DNA of 64,000 nucleotides from Algimonas ampicilliniresistens (GTDB taxonomy: Bacteria; Pseudomonadota; Alphaproteobacteria; Caulobacterales; Maricaulaceae), in NCBI RefSeq assembly GCF_030159955.1, contig NZ_BSNK01000001.1, positions 1,612,001 to 1,676,000 on the forward strand, written 5' to 3'. This document shows positions 43,274-52,749 of this stretch, in pieces; the first letter of the stretch is position 1; every line of letters begins with the position of its first letter. The position numbers were made by a program, and so were the translations under genes. Below the pieces are notes generated by a model. It saw only the letters and a program-made list of their open reading frames with translations. It did no database searches and was not told where the DNA came from.

Positions 43274-45175
43274 TTAACGTGCGAATTTGCTAAGCAGTCG
43301 AATATAGTCGCTTTGATAGCCGAGTGAGTTTTCCGTGACAGACCAGCTATTGAGCGGCCATCCGTCGTTAAACTCCCCATAGGATTTAGCGGGCGGTTGA
43401 CCTTCTGGCGGCACAATATTCTGACGGCGGCAAAGCCGATCACCATGCCCGCCGCACACATCTTCACAACATGCGTCTCGTGCATAGCCTTCATTTGGTC
43501 CACCGACCATCAGACCAGGGGCTGGACCAAAGCGAGATGTCTTAGTGCTGTCAAAATCCCTCGATCCGTCGACAAACCAAGCGTGGTACAGGGTCGAAGC
43601 TGACCGCTCTGCGCCTGCGTGATCCATATTGGTGAGATAGACCAGCCCCATCGGATTTACGCCATGCAGGTAATGCAGGTAATGGGACGCCGCATTCAGA
43701 GCCTGCGTATGCGTCACCGGATCAACACCGCCGACAATTGCCTGCGTGTAGACAGCCCCCCGACGCGCTTTCACGCCATTACTGCCCCACCAGTATCCAT
43801 CTGTATGGGCGCCATAGGGGTCTGACGCACCGCGCACGGCCGGCCATCCGTTCCATTCATCCATAGCTGCCGCATAGTCAGAGCGCACCTTATCGGCGAA
43901 GCGCTCGGAAACGCCCTCCAATCCCACAAAGGTCAACAGAGTGAAGCCCAAATCGCCTTCAAAACCGTTGGCCGTGTCCGCCTTGACGCCGCCAACGCGT
44001 TCATAAAGTTGTTCGACTAAACGTGCATATTTGGGATCTTCCGTCAGAGGAAACAGTCGTGACGCCGCGATCAAGCGCATCTTGTTGAGGCGGTCTTGCT
44101 CGACTTCCTGCTGCCCCGCAGCGAGTCCGTCTGTGCCGTGTTCGTCGCTATTATTGTAAAACTTCACTGCCGGATTAGCCTCGGCCCAGTCCCATGCGCG
44201 GATCGCCCGTTCCCGATAACGCTTAGACCGCTTCGCCAGTTTCGGTTCGCTACGAAAGACATATGCCGCCATTGCAAAAGCCCCCGACGCTGTGACGGTC
44301 GCCGATGTATTGGCTAGACCGTAGCGTGACGGGCCGGTCGATTTGGATGGTGGAGACGCTTCGTCGCGCGCTAAGACTGACAGCATCGATCCATCACGAT
44401 TCTGCATGCGTTCGAGCCAGTCCAGCCCCCATTTCACTTCATCGAGCACATCCGGAATACCATTTCCGCTTTCTGGAATACCCATATCATCCGTCCAAAC
44501 GGCGGGGTTTTCGAGATAGGATGCGAGCAGGCTAGAGACGTAATTCGCCGTCCAACTCGTATATTGATTATAATCGCCCGCATCATACCAGCCACCGCGC
44601 AAGTCCCGCGCCGTGGTCATATCACCCACAGCGTCATAGCGCTGGGCTTCTCTATCTTGACCATGGCGGAGGTGGGACGCTCTGTCGGCATAGCCAGTGG
44701 CCACATAGGGTTCGCGTTTTTCGAACCCCGCGCGCTGATAATAGAACGCCTTGAAGGCATCGCGCAGGACGGGTCTATAAACTGTCGGTGAAATATCGAA
44801 CGGATCGCTATCGATGCGCTTATTAAGATCGCGAACCACATAGGTTCCGGGACGTGTCAGCGGGCTAAAATCAAACCACCAGATGCGGTCGCCCGATGTC
44901 TCGTCCATCTGCCCGCGCGCCCAAGCCACGGGTTCGCCTTCATAGGCCACCTGCCCCGTTTTCGTATCAATCACGACATAGGTCGGCCCGGGCGAGAAGG
45001 ACCTATCGGAGTCGAACCCAATCACTGGATCACGGATGATCGCCCGTTTTTCTAGCTTTGGTAGATAGCCAAACTGATCAACCAGAATGAACGGCGCCGG
45101 GTCCGTCGCTCGGGCCGTCGTGGCCAGAAGGAGGAGGAGGATCAGGAAAGAGAGAAGCGCGCGCATGTTTGCCAT
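43274..45175 (-). CDS. Glycoside hydrolase family 9 (endoglucanase)
   Basis: A 633-residue secreted beta-1,4-glucanase. The start at 45175 gives MANMRALLSFLILLLLLATTARA, a signal peptide. An N-terminal Ig-like domain (about 25-125, typical of CelD-type GH9) precedes the catalytic domain. The catalytic domain contains GGWYDAGDYNQYTSW with the two acidic residues, and later the WSVTEN segment carrying the catalytic Glu. A TTG at 45187 is also in frame. A Cys-rich stretch DACCEDVCGGHGDRLC lies before the C-terminus. No cellulosome dockerin is seen. Confidence 0.9.
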   Translation of the reverse strand: MANMRALLSFLILLLLLATTARATDPAPFILVDQFGYLPKLEKRAIIRDPVIGFDSDRSFSPGPTYVVIDTKTGQVAYEGEPVAWARGQMDETSGDRIWWFDFSPLTRPGTYVVRDLNKRIDSDPFDISPTVYRPVLRDAFKAFYYQRAGFEKREPYVATGYADRASHLRHGQDREAQRYDAVGDMTTARDLRGGWYDAGDYNQYTSWTANYVSSLLASYLENPAVWTDDMGIPESGNGIPDVLDEVKWGLDWLERMQNRDGSMLSVLARDEASPPSKSTGPSRYGLANTSATVTASGAFAMAAYVFRSEPKLAKRSKRYRERAIRAWDWAEANPAVKFYNNSDEHGTDGLAAGQQEVEQDRLNKMRLIAASRLFPLTEDPKYARLVEQLYERVGGVKADTANGFEGDLGFTLLTFVGLEGVSERFADKVRSDYAAAMDEWNGWPAVRGASDPYGAHTDGYWWGSNGVKARRGAVYTQAIVGGVDPVTHTQALNAASHYLHYLHGVNPMGLVYLTNMDHAGAERSASTLYHAWFVDGSRDFDSTKTSRFGPAPGLMVGGPNEGYARDACCEDVCGGHGDRLCRRQNIVPPEGQPPAKSYGEFNDGWPLNSWSVTENSLGYQSDYIRLLSKFAR

Positions 45176-45209
45176 ATGCACGCTCAATCCTTTCAGATCG
45201 CTTTCTAGA

Positions 45210-46868
45210 TTAGCGTTCGAACTTAACGAATTTCAGTTTCTTTGGAATATCGGCGTCATCACCAAGACGACGCTTTTTGTCTTCGATATAGTCCGCAAAG
45301 TTACCTTCAAACCATTCCACATGGCTATCGCCTTCATAAGCAAGAATGTGGGTCGCGACCCGGTCGAGGAAGAAGCGGTCGTGCGAGATAACCACGGCAC
45401 AGCCGGGGAATTTCTCCAAGGCGACTTCGAGACTGGCAAGCGTTTCGCGGTCCAAATCGTTGGTCGGTTCATCGAGCAACAGCAGGTTGGCTGGACGTGT
45501 CAGCATCTTAGCCAGGTTCACGCGGTTTCGCTCACCCCCAGACAGTTGGCCAACATTTTTTGACTGATCCGTGCCTTTGAAGTTGAACGCACCAACATAG
45601 GCGCGGCTTGGCACTTCACGCTTACCAAGCTGCAAAATATCCAACCCGTCAGAGATCGCTTCCCAGACATTCTTGGAATTATCCAGCGCGTCACGGTTCT
45701 GATCGACATAGCCGAGTTCAACCGTTTCACCGACTTTGAAGCTACCTTCATCGGGCTGCTCATCGCCTGTAATCATCTTGAACAACGTGGTCTTACCCGC
45801 CCCGTTCGGACCGATGACGCCGACAATCCCGCCGCGTGGCAATTTGAACGATAGATCCTTGATCAACAATTTATCGCCAAAGCCCTTGGAGACATTATCG
45901 GCTTCAACCACAATATTGCCGAGCCGTTCACCCATCGGAATGCGGATTTCAGCATGGCTGACAACCTCTTTTTCGGCTTCGTCACGCAGATTTTCATAAG
46001 CGCTGATCCGCGCTTTTGATTTTGTCTGACGCGCTTTGGGGTTGGACCGAATCCATTCCAATTCGCGCTTGAGCGCTTTGGTCTTGGAATCGCTCTCGCG
46101 ACCTTCTTGATCCATGCGCGCCGCTTTGGACGCGAGCCAAGATGAGTAATTGCCCTCATGCGGGAAGGTCCGGCCGCGATCGACTTCTAACGTCCAGTTG
46201 GTGATATTGTCGAGGAAGTAGCGGTCGTGCGTAATCAGGATGATCGCGCCTTTGTAATTGACCAGATAGTTTTCCAGCCAAGCGACCGTTTCCGCGTCCA
46301 AATGGTTGGTCGGTTCGTCCATCAACAACAAGTCAGGCTTGGCGAGCAACAGCTGGCAAATCGCGACACGGCGGCGTTCACCGCCCGACAGAGGCGTAAC
46401 ATCGGCATCCTTTGGTGGGCAGCGCAGAGCCTGCATGGCCATTTCAATTTTACTGTCGATGTCCCAAGCGTCACGCGCGTCGACTTGCTCTTGCAAGGCC
46501 GTCATTTCTTCCATCAACTCATCCGAATAGTCTTCGGCCATCTTCATGGCGACGGCATTATAAGCGTCAAAGATCGTCTTATCTTCACAGCCTGAGATGA
46601 CGTTGCCCCAGACATCCTTGTCGGGATCAAGCTTCGGCTCTTGGCTCAAATAACCAACCTTCACACCTTCAGCGGCCCAATGTTCGCCTGTGACTTCATT
46701 GTCGACGCCCGCCATGATTTTCATCAGCGTGGATTTACCAGCACCGTTCACGCCAACGAGGCCGATTTTGGCGTCGGGGTAGAAAGACAGATGGACGTTG
46801 TCGAGGATAGTCTTATTGCCGAATTTCTTCGTCAGACCCTGCATATGATAAGCGAATTGGCGAGCCAT
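45210..46868 (-). CDS. ettA: Energy-dependent translational throttle protein EttA
   Basis: A 552-residue ABC-F protein with two ABC domains and no membrane segment. The first has Walker A GVNGAGKSTLMK near 38 and signature LSGGERRRVAI; the second has GPNGAGKTTLFK and LSGGERNRVNLA. The interdomain arm motif KAARMDQEGRESDSK-type between them is the P-site tRNA interaction motif. The start at 46868 (MARQFAYHMQGLTKKFG) gives the usual EttA length; the open frame runs a further 95 codons upstream. It gates the first steps of translation according to ATP level. Confidence 0.93.
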   Translation of the reverse strand: MARQFAYHMQGLTKKFGNKTILDNVHLSFYPDAKIGLVGVNGAGKSTLMKIMAGVDNEVTGEHWAAEGVKVGYLSQEPKLDPDKDVWGNVISGCEDKTIFDAYNAVAMKMAEDYSDELMEEMTALQEQVDARDAWDIDSKIEMAMQALRCPPKDADVTPLSGGERRRVAICQLLLAKPDLLLMDEPTNHLDAETVAWLENYLVNYKGAIILITHDRYFLDNITNWTLEVDRGRTFPHEGNYSSWLASKAARMDQEGRESDSKTKALKRELEWIRSNPKARQTKSKARISAYENLRDEAEKEVVSHAEIRIPMGERLGNIVVEADNVSKGFGDKLLIKDLSFKLPRGGIVGVIGPNGAGKTTLFKMITGDEQPDEGSFKVGETVELGYVDQNRDALDNSKNVWEAISDGLDILQLGKREVPSRAYVGAFNFKGTDQSKNVGQLSGGERNRVNLAKMLTRPANLLLLDEPTNDLDRETLASLEVALEKFPGCAVVISHDRFFLDRVATHILAYEGDSHVEWFEGNFADYIEDKKRRLGDDADIPKKLKFVKFER

Positions 46869-47093
46869 GGCGGCGATTCCCGTACGAGTAATTTGCGGTG
46901 TGAGTGTCGCCGGATGTCGCGGCGCATGTTCCGACCCGCATATGTTCTCTAGAGAGCGATTTTTCAAGTCTTGAAGCCATGCAGCCACGTCCCACCAGGC
47001 ATTCCGGCAAGGTCTGGTCGCGTAGCGAACAGTTTCGCGCTCGACCCTCACCGGAACTTGACAGCGGAGCATAAAGGCTCGACGCGCTCGACT

Positions 47094-47888
47094 ATGAAAA
47101 TAGCCTCTTGGAACATCAATTCGGTCAAGGCGCGGATGCACGCGCTGACGCATTGGCTAGAGACAGCCAAGCCCGATGTGCTTTGCCTGCAGGAGATCAA
47201 GACGGTCGATGACGGGTTTCCACGTATGGAAATCGAGGCACTTGGCTACCATTGCAGCATTCACGGCCAGAAGAGCTATAACGGCGTCGCGATCCTATCC
47301 CGACAGACACCAGAGGAAGTCCGGATCGGGCTCCCCGGTGATGATAGCGACGAGCAAGCTCGCTATATTGAAGTCGTCCTGCCCGCAAAGTCAGGCGTAG
47401 TTCGGGTCGCTTCAATTTATCTACCCAATGGCAACCCGGTCGGCGAAAACGGCGATAGCGAGAAATATCGCTATAAGCTCGACTGGATGCGCCGCTTGAA
47501 AGATCACGCGGCAGAGCTGCTGACCTATGAAGAACCACTCGTTCTCGCCGGGGATTACAATGTCATTCCGCGCAATGGTGACACGCATGACCCTAAAGGC
47601 TGGTCGGGGGACGCGTTATTCCGAACCGAAACACTCGCCGCCTTTCGGACTATCAAGAACCTGGGACTCTATGATGCGTTTGAAACGCTCGATGGGCGCG
47701 ATGGCCAGTATTCATTTTGGGATTATCAGGGCGGCGCTTGGCCAAACAATCTTGGCATCCGCATCGACCACCTGCTCTGCTCAGCGCAAGCTATGGATCG
47801 GATCGAGGATGTCAGCATCGACAAGTTTGTGCGCGATGGTGAAAGGCCCAGCGACCATGTGCCGATTGTCGGGCAGTTTGAGTTTTAG
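47094..47888 (+). CDS. xthA: Exodeoxyribonuclease III
   Basis: A 264-residue AP endonuclease of the EEP family. It starts MKIASWNINSVKARM; the open frame upstream of 47094 is a shadow. Motifs are CLQEIKT with the catalytic Glu near 35, LAGDYNVIPRNGDTHDP near 150 and RIDHLLCS near 225, with SDHVPIVG at the end. It repairs abasic and 3'-blocked sites. It is divergent from ettA. Confidence 0.95.
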   Translation: MKIASWNINSVKARMHALTHWLETAKPDVLCLQEIKTVDDGFPRMEIEALGYHCSIHGQKSYNGVAILSRQTPEEVRIGLPGDDSDEQARYIEVVLPAKSGVVRVASIYLPNGNPVGENGDSEKYRYKLDWMRRLKDHAAELLTYEEPLVLAGDYNVIPRNGDTHDPKGWSGDALFRTETLAAFRTIKNLGLYDAFETLDGRDGQYSFWDYQGGAWPNNLGIRIDHLLCSAQAMDRIEDVSIDKFVRDGERPSDHVPIVGQFEF

Positions 47889-47900
47889 GTATAATCCCTA

Positions 47901-49367
47901 TCAATATTTCTTGCTGTATCCGATTGTCGAGAAATGGGCGTATTGGCTCCCAAACACGCTAGCGCAAACTGTTGCCGGGGTTTCACCAGATGCCGCCAAT
48001 GTCCAACCTTGATCATAGTAAGGCAGCGCGGGACTACGACAATTAATGATCCGATGATCAGCTTCTGTCGTCGCAATAGGTGAAATATATCCCGTTCCAT
48101 CAACAACAGCGACTGTCACACCGTCGCAATTACTGTTTCCGGTGAAAAAGACGACAAATCTTCCAGATGACTTTGTAATCTTGCAGCGATAAATTTTGCT
48201 TGAGTATTCGGCGGTCTGGCTCGCCTTCATATAGAAAGCCAACCGTCGGACGGCATAGACTCCGGTCGATGTGCCTTCGTAACCCAAAGTATAATAATGA
48301 CTGTCAGCGGGCGATAGAGCGCCTGATTTTGTAAACTCTAGATCATCATTATATTCAAAGACGGGTTTCCAAGTTAAGTCTTTGAGTCCGTTAATCGACG
48401 TTGTTGCGATCGCTTGGTAGAACATTTCGACTTGATCGGAATCCGCCCATGCTGGCGATACACTGGGCGCTATCACGGTCAGATAATTGAATGGAACAAG
48501 CCCGATGACATCATTATCATTGGCGGCCAGATCGACATATCTCGCTAAGACTTCGTTTGCACCCGTCGGACTTAGTCTCTGTGTACCCAGGGGAGGAGTA
48601 ACGTAAAATGAGTTGCTAGGATATGTTCCCGGCACAAGGAGTATATCTTGATAAGGCGCTTTATGAGATTTCAACCGAGACAGCGTTGGGCTGACGATAC
48701 TGGTCATATGGTCATCACTTTTGCAGTCCGCAGTCGAATTTAGACAATTATCAGGCTGTGTATCTGCGGAGTAATGATCGAAACCAACCCAAGTCAAATT
48801 ACCTGGAATGGCGCAATATGTTGCTTGGGGCATCATGCAGGCTGATGATCTAGCCCCCGAACATGCAAAACAATCCTGAGCAAAATTGACCCATCTGGGG
48901 ATTGAATCACTGAAATTGTAAGGACTTAGTTGGGACCTCCACCTTACATAATCCGTAGCGATTAGCAGGTCATTATAAGGAATACGGCGTCCGTCCGCAT
49001 CAAGATATGGTTCGTCAATAATTATCCATGCCTTGACTTGGGAAGCTTTCCCAGAGCTTACAATGGACGCAAAGGCGAGATTAACTTGGGTCACTATATC
49101 CGCCCGCACATCGGTCGTTCCTGACATGACGGCGCATCCGGCCACACCTTTGCAAAATAGATAGTTGGACATAGAAATAGCAATGTCGCTACTTCCAACA
49201 GTTGCCAGCTCAGATGCACCTGGACCAACTGTCTTCAGCGTGCTGTTCCGATAGGCTAGGGTGTTGTCATCTGAGAAATAGAAATACTCATCTATTCCGT
49301 TCCCGAACGCATAGGTCGGAAGAAAAACGAGAGAAAAAATGCAAACAATTCGTCCCAAGAACGTCAT
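47901..49367 (-). CDS. AT-rich secreted protein of unknown function
   Basis: A 488-residue protein with a signal peptide (MTFLGRIVCIFSLVFLPTYAFG). Part of the fold looks like a TIM barrel: KAWIIIDEPYLDADG at about 115-129, WVGFDHYS and ILLVPGTYPS are strand-like segments as in glycoside-hydrolase-type barrels. The C-terminal third is beta-rich and Cys-rich. The start is preferred because GAGG lies ahead of the ATG. It is convergent with xthA and AT-richer than its surroundings. No family is assigned. Confidence 0.65.
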   Translation of the reverse strand: MTFLGRIVCIFSLVFLPTYAFGNGIDEYFYFSDDNTLAYRNSTLKTVGPGASELATVGSSDIAISMSNYLFCKGVAGCAVMSGTTDVRADIVTQVNLAFASIVSSGKASQVKAWIIIDEPYLDADGRRIPYNDLLIATDYVRWRSQLSPYNFSDSIPRWVNFAQDCFACSGARSSACMMPQATYCAIPGNLTWVGFDHYSADTQPDNCLNSTADCKSDDHMTSIVSPTLSRLKSHKAPYQDILLVPGTYPSNSFYVTPPLGTQRLSPTGANEVLARYVDLAANDNDVIGLVPFNYLTVIAPSVSPAWADSDQVEMFYQAIATTSINGLKDLTWKPVFEYNDDLEFTKSGALSPADSHYYTLGYEGTSTGVYAVRRLAFYMKASQTAEYSSKIYRCKITKSSGRFVVFFTGNSNCDGVTVAVVDGTGYISPIATTEADHRIINCRSPALPYYDQGWTLAASGETPATVCASVFGSQYAHFSTIGYSKKY

Positions 49368-49594
49368 AGCAACCTCACACACAACTTTTCATTGTAGTAT
49401 CTCTTAACGCACTCAAGATGTTTCCACAAGGCATGCATCAAGATAGGTCTTTTTCTTGTCCTTTTATGGTCCGTAGATATTGCGCTGTATGGGACAGACG
49501 ACAGCCGCCTGACCTGATCAAAAACTCAAACGCTTAGCCCATCGCGCATCGAGAGTTTGGAATATGGCTGCGCTCAAGAGTCCGTAGAGACCGC

Positions 49595-50296
49595 CTAACG
49601 CTTTTGGCGACCCCGGTTGAAAGCCGATGCTAAAATGCCGGCTGGTAGAGCGACGGCGGCGATGCCAACGATCGCCAGCAGCGAGGCCACAACCTTCCCG
49701 GCCGCTGTGATGGGATAGACATCGCCATATCCAACCGTCGTCAAAGTCGCCACGGCCCACCACATGGCACGGGGGATCGATCCAAACGCTTCTGGTTGAA
49801 CGTCGCGCTCGACCAAATACATCCCCGTCGCCCCCATAAGAATAAACGCCACAGAGATGAGCGTTGTAAAGGCGAGCTCTTCCCAGCTGTCCCGGAACGC
49901 ACGCACCACGTCGCGCGTGGCGTCACGAACGAACTTCAACTTTAAAAGCTGGGCCAGTCTCAGCAGGCGCAGCGCGCGGATGGCGGACACATTTTGCGTT
50001 AACGCACCGATAAATATCGGTAGCGCCGCAAGAAGGTCGACAATGCCATTGAAAGAAAAGGCATATTTCAGTCTTGGGCGATCCGCGTCCGGAAAGGTCA
50101 AATCTGCGACCCAAAGTCGGAGCAGATATTCAATTACAAACACAACCCCGACCACATCAATCGCGACGCGTAAGGCATCGCTATCTGTGAATTCGGTTTT
50201 CGCAATAATTAGCCCGATTGAAATCAGAATGATCACAGCGATGAAAACAGCGCCGCGACCTGATTCATTTAGCCAATAGGCAATGCGAGCTTTCAT
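49595..50296 (-). CDS. Voltage-gated-type K+ channel
   Basis: A 233-residue ion channel with six hydrophobic segments. The S4-like segment RALRLLRLAQLLKLKF (107-122) carries regularly spaced arginines, and the selectivity filter TTVGYGD is at 186-192. The ion is K+. It has no C-terminal regulatory domain. It is on the minus strand, upstream of the convergent low-GC gene region. Confidence 0.92.
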   Translation of the reverse strand: MKARIAYWLNESGRGAVFIAVIILISIGLIIAKTEFTDSDALRVAIDVVGVVFVIEYLLRLWVADLTFPDADRPRLKYAFSFNGIVDLLAALPIFIGALTQNVSAIRALRLLRLAQLLKLKFVRDATRDVVRAFRDSWEELAFTTLISVAFILMGATGMYLVERDVQPEAFGSIPRAMWWAVATLTTVGYGDVYPITAAGKVVASLLAIVGIAAVALPAGILASAFNRGRQKR

Positions 50297-50432
50297 GGTT
50301 GATATCCCATCAGACGCACTCGCTTTATTGAGAAAATCCGATCCTGCCTATCGAAACCTATGCCAACAGCGCAGCCAAAATATTTGGCGCAACACCGCTA
50401 TGTGCGGCGCGGTAAACATCACCGCGTTTTTC

Positions 50433-50579
50433 CTATAGAACCGTGACCAGACCCTCGCCGACCCGATTAGCCGCCGTCACGGCCAGCCGCAAAGCCTCCA
50501 TCAAAGAAGGCGCGACGAGGATGGGGCAATAACCGCGATGATATTTATGAGACGCCGCACCAGGTCGCGGCAGAGCATT
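50433..50579 (-). pseudogene. Relic of NAD(P)H-hydrate dehydratase/epimerase (nnr)
   Basis: In one minus-strand frame, read in the direction of rpoD, the region codes for LPRPGAASHKYHRGY, then SLMEALRLAVTAANRVGEG and LVTVL, followed by an amber stop at 50433-50435. This matches the start of the NnrD domain of Nnr (HKYxRG, then 'GAaRLAaraAlraGaGLVTv'). Readable homology ends at the stop, with no start and no rest of the enzyme, so the gene is broken. Nnr repairs damaged NAD(P)H; an intact copy must be elsewhere. Confidence 0.6.
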
Positions 50580-50580
50580 C

Positions 50581-50625
50581 ACCCACATTATCGGGGCCAT
50601 TCTTCATGACCCCGATAATGTGGGT
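50581..50625. repeat. Perfect 16-bp inverted repeat after rpoD
   Basis: ACCCACATTATCGGGG (50581-50596) and CCCCGATAATGTGGGT (50610-50625) are exact reverse complements around a 13-nt loop. It lies 8 nt past the rpoD stop. On the rpoD strand the stem is not followed by a T tract, so it is not a standard intrinsic terminator; it may stabilise the mRNA end or be a small palindromic element. Confidence 0.85.
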
Positions 50626-50632
50626 CGAGTCG

Positions 50633-52645
50633 CTACTGATCCAAGAAGCTCCGCAATTTGCGGGAACGAGACGGGTGTTTCAGCTTGCGTAGCGCTTTCG
50701 CTTCAATCTGACGAATGCGTTCGCGAGTCACGCTGAACTGCTGACCGACTTCTTCGAGTGTGTGGTCAGTGTTCATGCCGATCCCGAAGCGCATACGTAG
50801 CACGCGTTCTTCGCGTGGCGTCAGCGACGCCAGAACCCGCGTTGTAGTTTCGCGTAGATTAGACTGGATCGCAGCTTCAATCGGCAGAATCGCATTACTG
50901 TCTTCGATGAAGTCACCGAGCTGGCTGTCTTCCTCGTCACCAATCGGTGTCTCAAGGCTGATTGGCTCCTTGGCGATCTTCATCACCTTACGAACCTTCT
51001 CCAGCGGCATAGACAGCTTGGCGGCAAGCTCTTCCGGCGTCGGCTCACGGCCGATTTCGTGCAGGATTTGACGGCTCGTGCGCACGATCTTGTTGATCGT
51101 CTCGATCATGTGGACCGGAATCCGGATCGTCCGCGCCTGATCCGCGATAGAGCGCGTAATCGCCTGACGGATCCACCACGTCGCATAGGTCGAGAACTTG
51201 TAACCGCGACGATATTCGAACTTATCGACCGCTTTCATCAGGCCAATATTGCCCTCTTGGATGAGATCCAAGAACTGCAGGCCGCGATTGGTGTATTTTT
51301 TCGCAATCGAGATCACGAGGCGCAGATTGGCCTCGACCATTTCCTTCTTGGCCTGACGCGCTTCGCGCTGACCCTTTTGGACGGTTTGAACAATGCGGCG
51401 GAACTCATCGACAGGCACGCCAGTTTCTTTCGCCATTTCGGCGATCTCAGCTCGAATTGTCTCAATTGTACCGCTCTCACGACCGATAAAGCGGTCCCAA
51501 GCATCAGATTTGCCCAATTGATCATCCAACCAGCTCGGGTTGAGCTCAGCGCCAAGATAGGCAGCGAGAAACTCTTGCCGTGGTACGCCGTTGCCGTCAG
51601 CCAAACGCATCAAGCGGCCTTCGAGCGAAATAAAGCGCTTATTAATGTGGAAGAGCTGTTCGACCAGCGCTTCGATCCGAGCATTATTGAGCTGCAGGCC
51701 TTTGATCTCTTCAACGATCCGGTCCGAAATTTCTTCATACTCAGCCCGTTGCGGCGCGCGCAGTTTCTTGCCTTTGAGACGCGCAGAAATGATCATTTGC
51801 TGCAGCTTCTGGAAGCGCGTGAAGTCTTCCGAAATCCGGTCGAGCTTCTCCATGATGTCTTCGCGCAAGGCCGCTTCCATCGCAGCCATGGAGAGGTTGG
51901 TTTTATCCTCTTCCTCATCCGTATCGTCTTCGATGGGCTTCTCGCCCGGCGCATAATTGCGTTCCGGCAGCTTGAGCTTACGCTCTTCCGCAAGACTCGG
52001 TAGATCGCCCTCTTGGGCTTCTAGTTCACCTTTTTCGATTTTCTCACGACGCACAGCGAGGTGCGAACGGTCTTCCTGAACATTGCCGATAGAGCGGTTA
52101 TAAGTCGTATCGAGATCGATAATGTCACGCAGCAGAATCGCACCATCAGCAAGTTCGTCGCGCCAGATCATCAGAGCTTCAAAGGTAAGCGCGCTTTCGC
52201 ACAGCCCTTTGATCATCGTATTGCGACCAGCCTCGATCCTCTTGGCGATGGCGATTTCGCCTTCGCGCGATAGCAGTTCAACCACGCCCATTTCGCGCAG
52301 ATACATGCGTACTGGATCGTCAGTACGGTCGAGTTCTTCTTTGGAGTTTCCGCCTTTGACGGCTGTGGTCTCAGTCCGCGCTAACGTCTTGGAGCCCAGC
52401 GTTTCCTCTTCCTTCTCCTCATGGACAGAAATGCCCATTTCGGAAAGAGCTGCGAGAACAACCTCAATTTCCTCAGCGGAAATTCCGTTGAGGTCGAGAT
52501 GCTGGTTCAGCTCCTCGGTGGTGAGTAGACCCGACTTGCGGGCCTTGGTGAGCATGCGCTTGACGTCGAGATTATCGAAGTCGAGACGGCTCTTAGGTTT
52601 GGTAGTAACGTCAGTGTTGGACGTCTTAGTATCGGCCTCAGCCAT
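50633..52645 (-). CDS. rpoD: RNA polymerase sigma factor RpoD (sigma-70)
   Basis: A 670-residue primary sigma factor. Region 1.1 is at about 25-90, followed by a long non-conserved region. The conserved core contains [17 protein letters not shown] (2.1-2.2), [15 protein letters not shown] (2.4), [12 protein letters not shown] (region 3) and a 4.2 helix-turn-helix near the end with [17 protein letters not shown]. Alphaproteobacterial length is typical. It lies directly downstream of dnaG with about 100 nt between, as usual. Confidence 0.98.
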   Translation of the reverse strand: MAEADTKTSNTDVTTKPKSRLDFDNLDVKRMLTKARKSGLLTTEELNQHLDLNGISAEEIEVVLAALSEMGISVHEEKEEETLGSKTLARTETTAVKGGNSKEELDRTDDPVRMYLREMGVVELLSREGEIAIAKRIEAGRNTMIKGLCESALTFEALMIWRDELADGAILLRDIIDLDTTYNRSIGNVQEDRSHLAVRREKIEKGELEAQEGDLPSLAEERKLKLPERNYAPGEKPIEDDTDEEEDKTNLSMAAMEAALREDIMEKLDRISEDFTRFQKLQQMIISARLKGKKLRAPQRAEYEEISDRIVEEIKGLQLNNARIEALVEQLFHINKRFISLEGRLMRLADGNGVPRQEFLAAYLGAELNPSWLDDQLGKSDAWDRFIGRESGTIETIRAEIAEMAKETGVPVDEFRRIVQTVQKGQREARQAKKEMVEANLRLVISIAKKYTNRGLQFLDLIQEGNIGLMKAVDKFEYRRGYKFSTYATWWIRQAITRSIADQARTIRIPVHMIETINKIVRTSRQILHEIGREPTPEELAAKLSMPLEKVRKVMKIAKEPISLETPIGDEEDSQLGDFIEDSNAILPIEAAIQSNLRETTTRVLASLTPREERVLRMRFGIGMNTDHTLEEVGQQFSVTRERIRQIEAKALRKLKHPSRSRKLRSFLDQ

Positions 52646-52749
52646 GTAGGTCCGTCTCCTTGCCGCGGTGCCGAAACGTATGACCGTCCAGCCCGCACAA
52701 ACTCAAACAGCCCTCACATCCGGCATCGGACATTAGGGCCATAGATGGG

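Larger units (their letters stand above)
50297..50632. other. Region between rpoD and the K+ channel gene
   Basis: A 336-nt stretch after rpoD with a decayed nnr relic (50433-50579) and a perfect palindrome (50581-50625), both listed. The part up to about 50430 next to the K+ channel gene contains its likely promoter on the minus strand and no other feature I recognise. Confidence 0.6.

Noticed and set aside
45210-47153. A 647-residue reading of ettA
   Set aside because: The 95 residues before MARQF have no ABC-F similarity, and the family starts at MARQF; the gene is taken from 46868.
49518-49763. A small minus-strand gene overlapping the end of the K+ channel gene
   Set aside because: No motif, and it lies largely inside the channel gene in another frame.
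51059-52003. The 314-codon plus-strand frame inside rpoD
   Set aside because: It is antisense to a highly conserved sigma factor gene and has no family features of its own.
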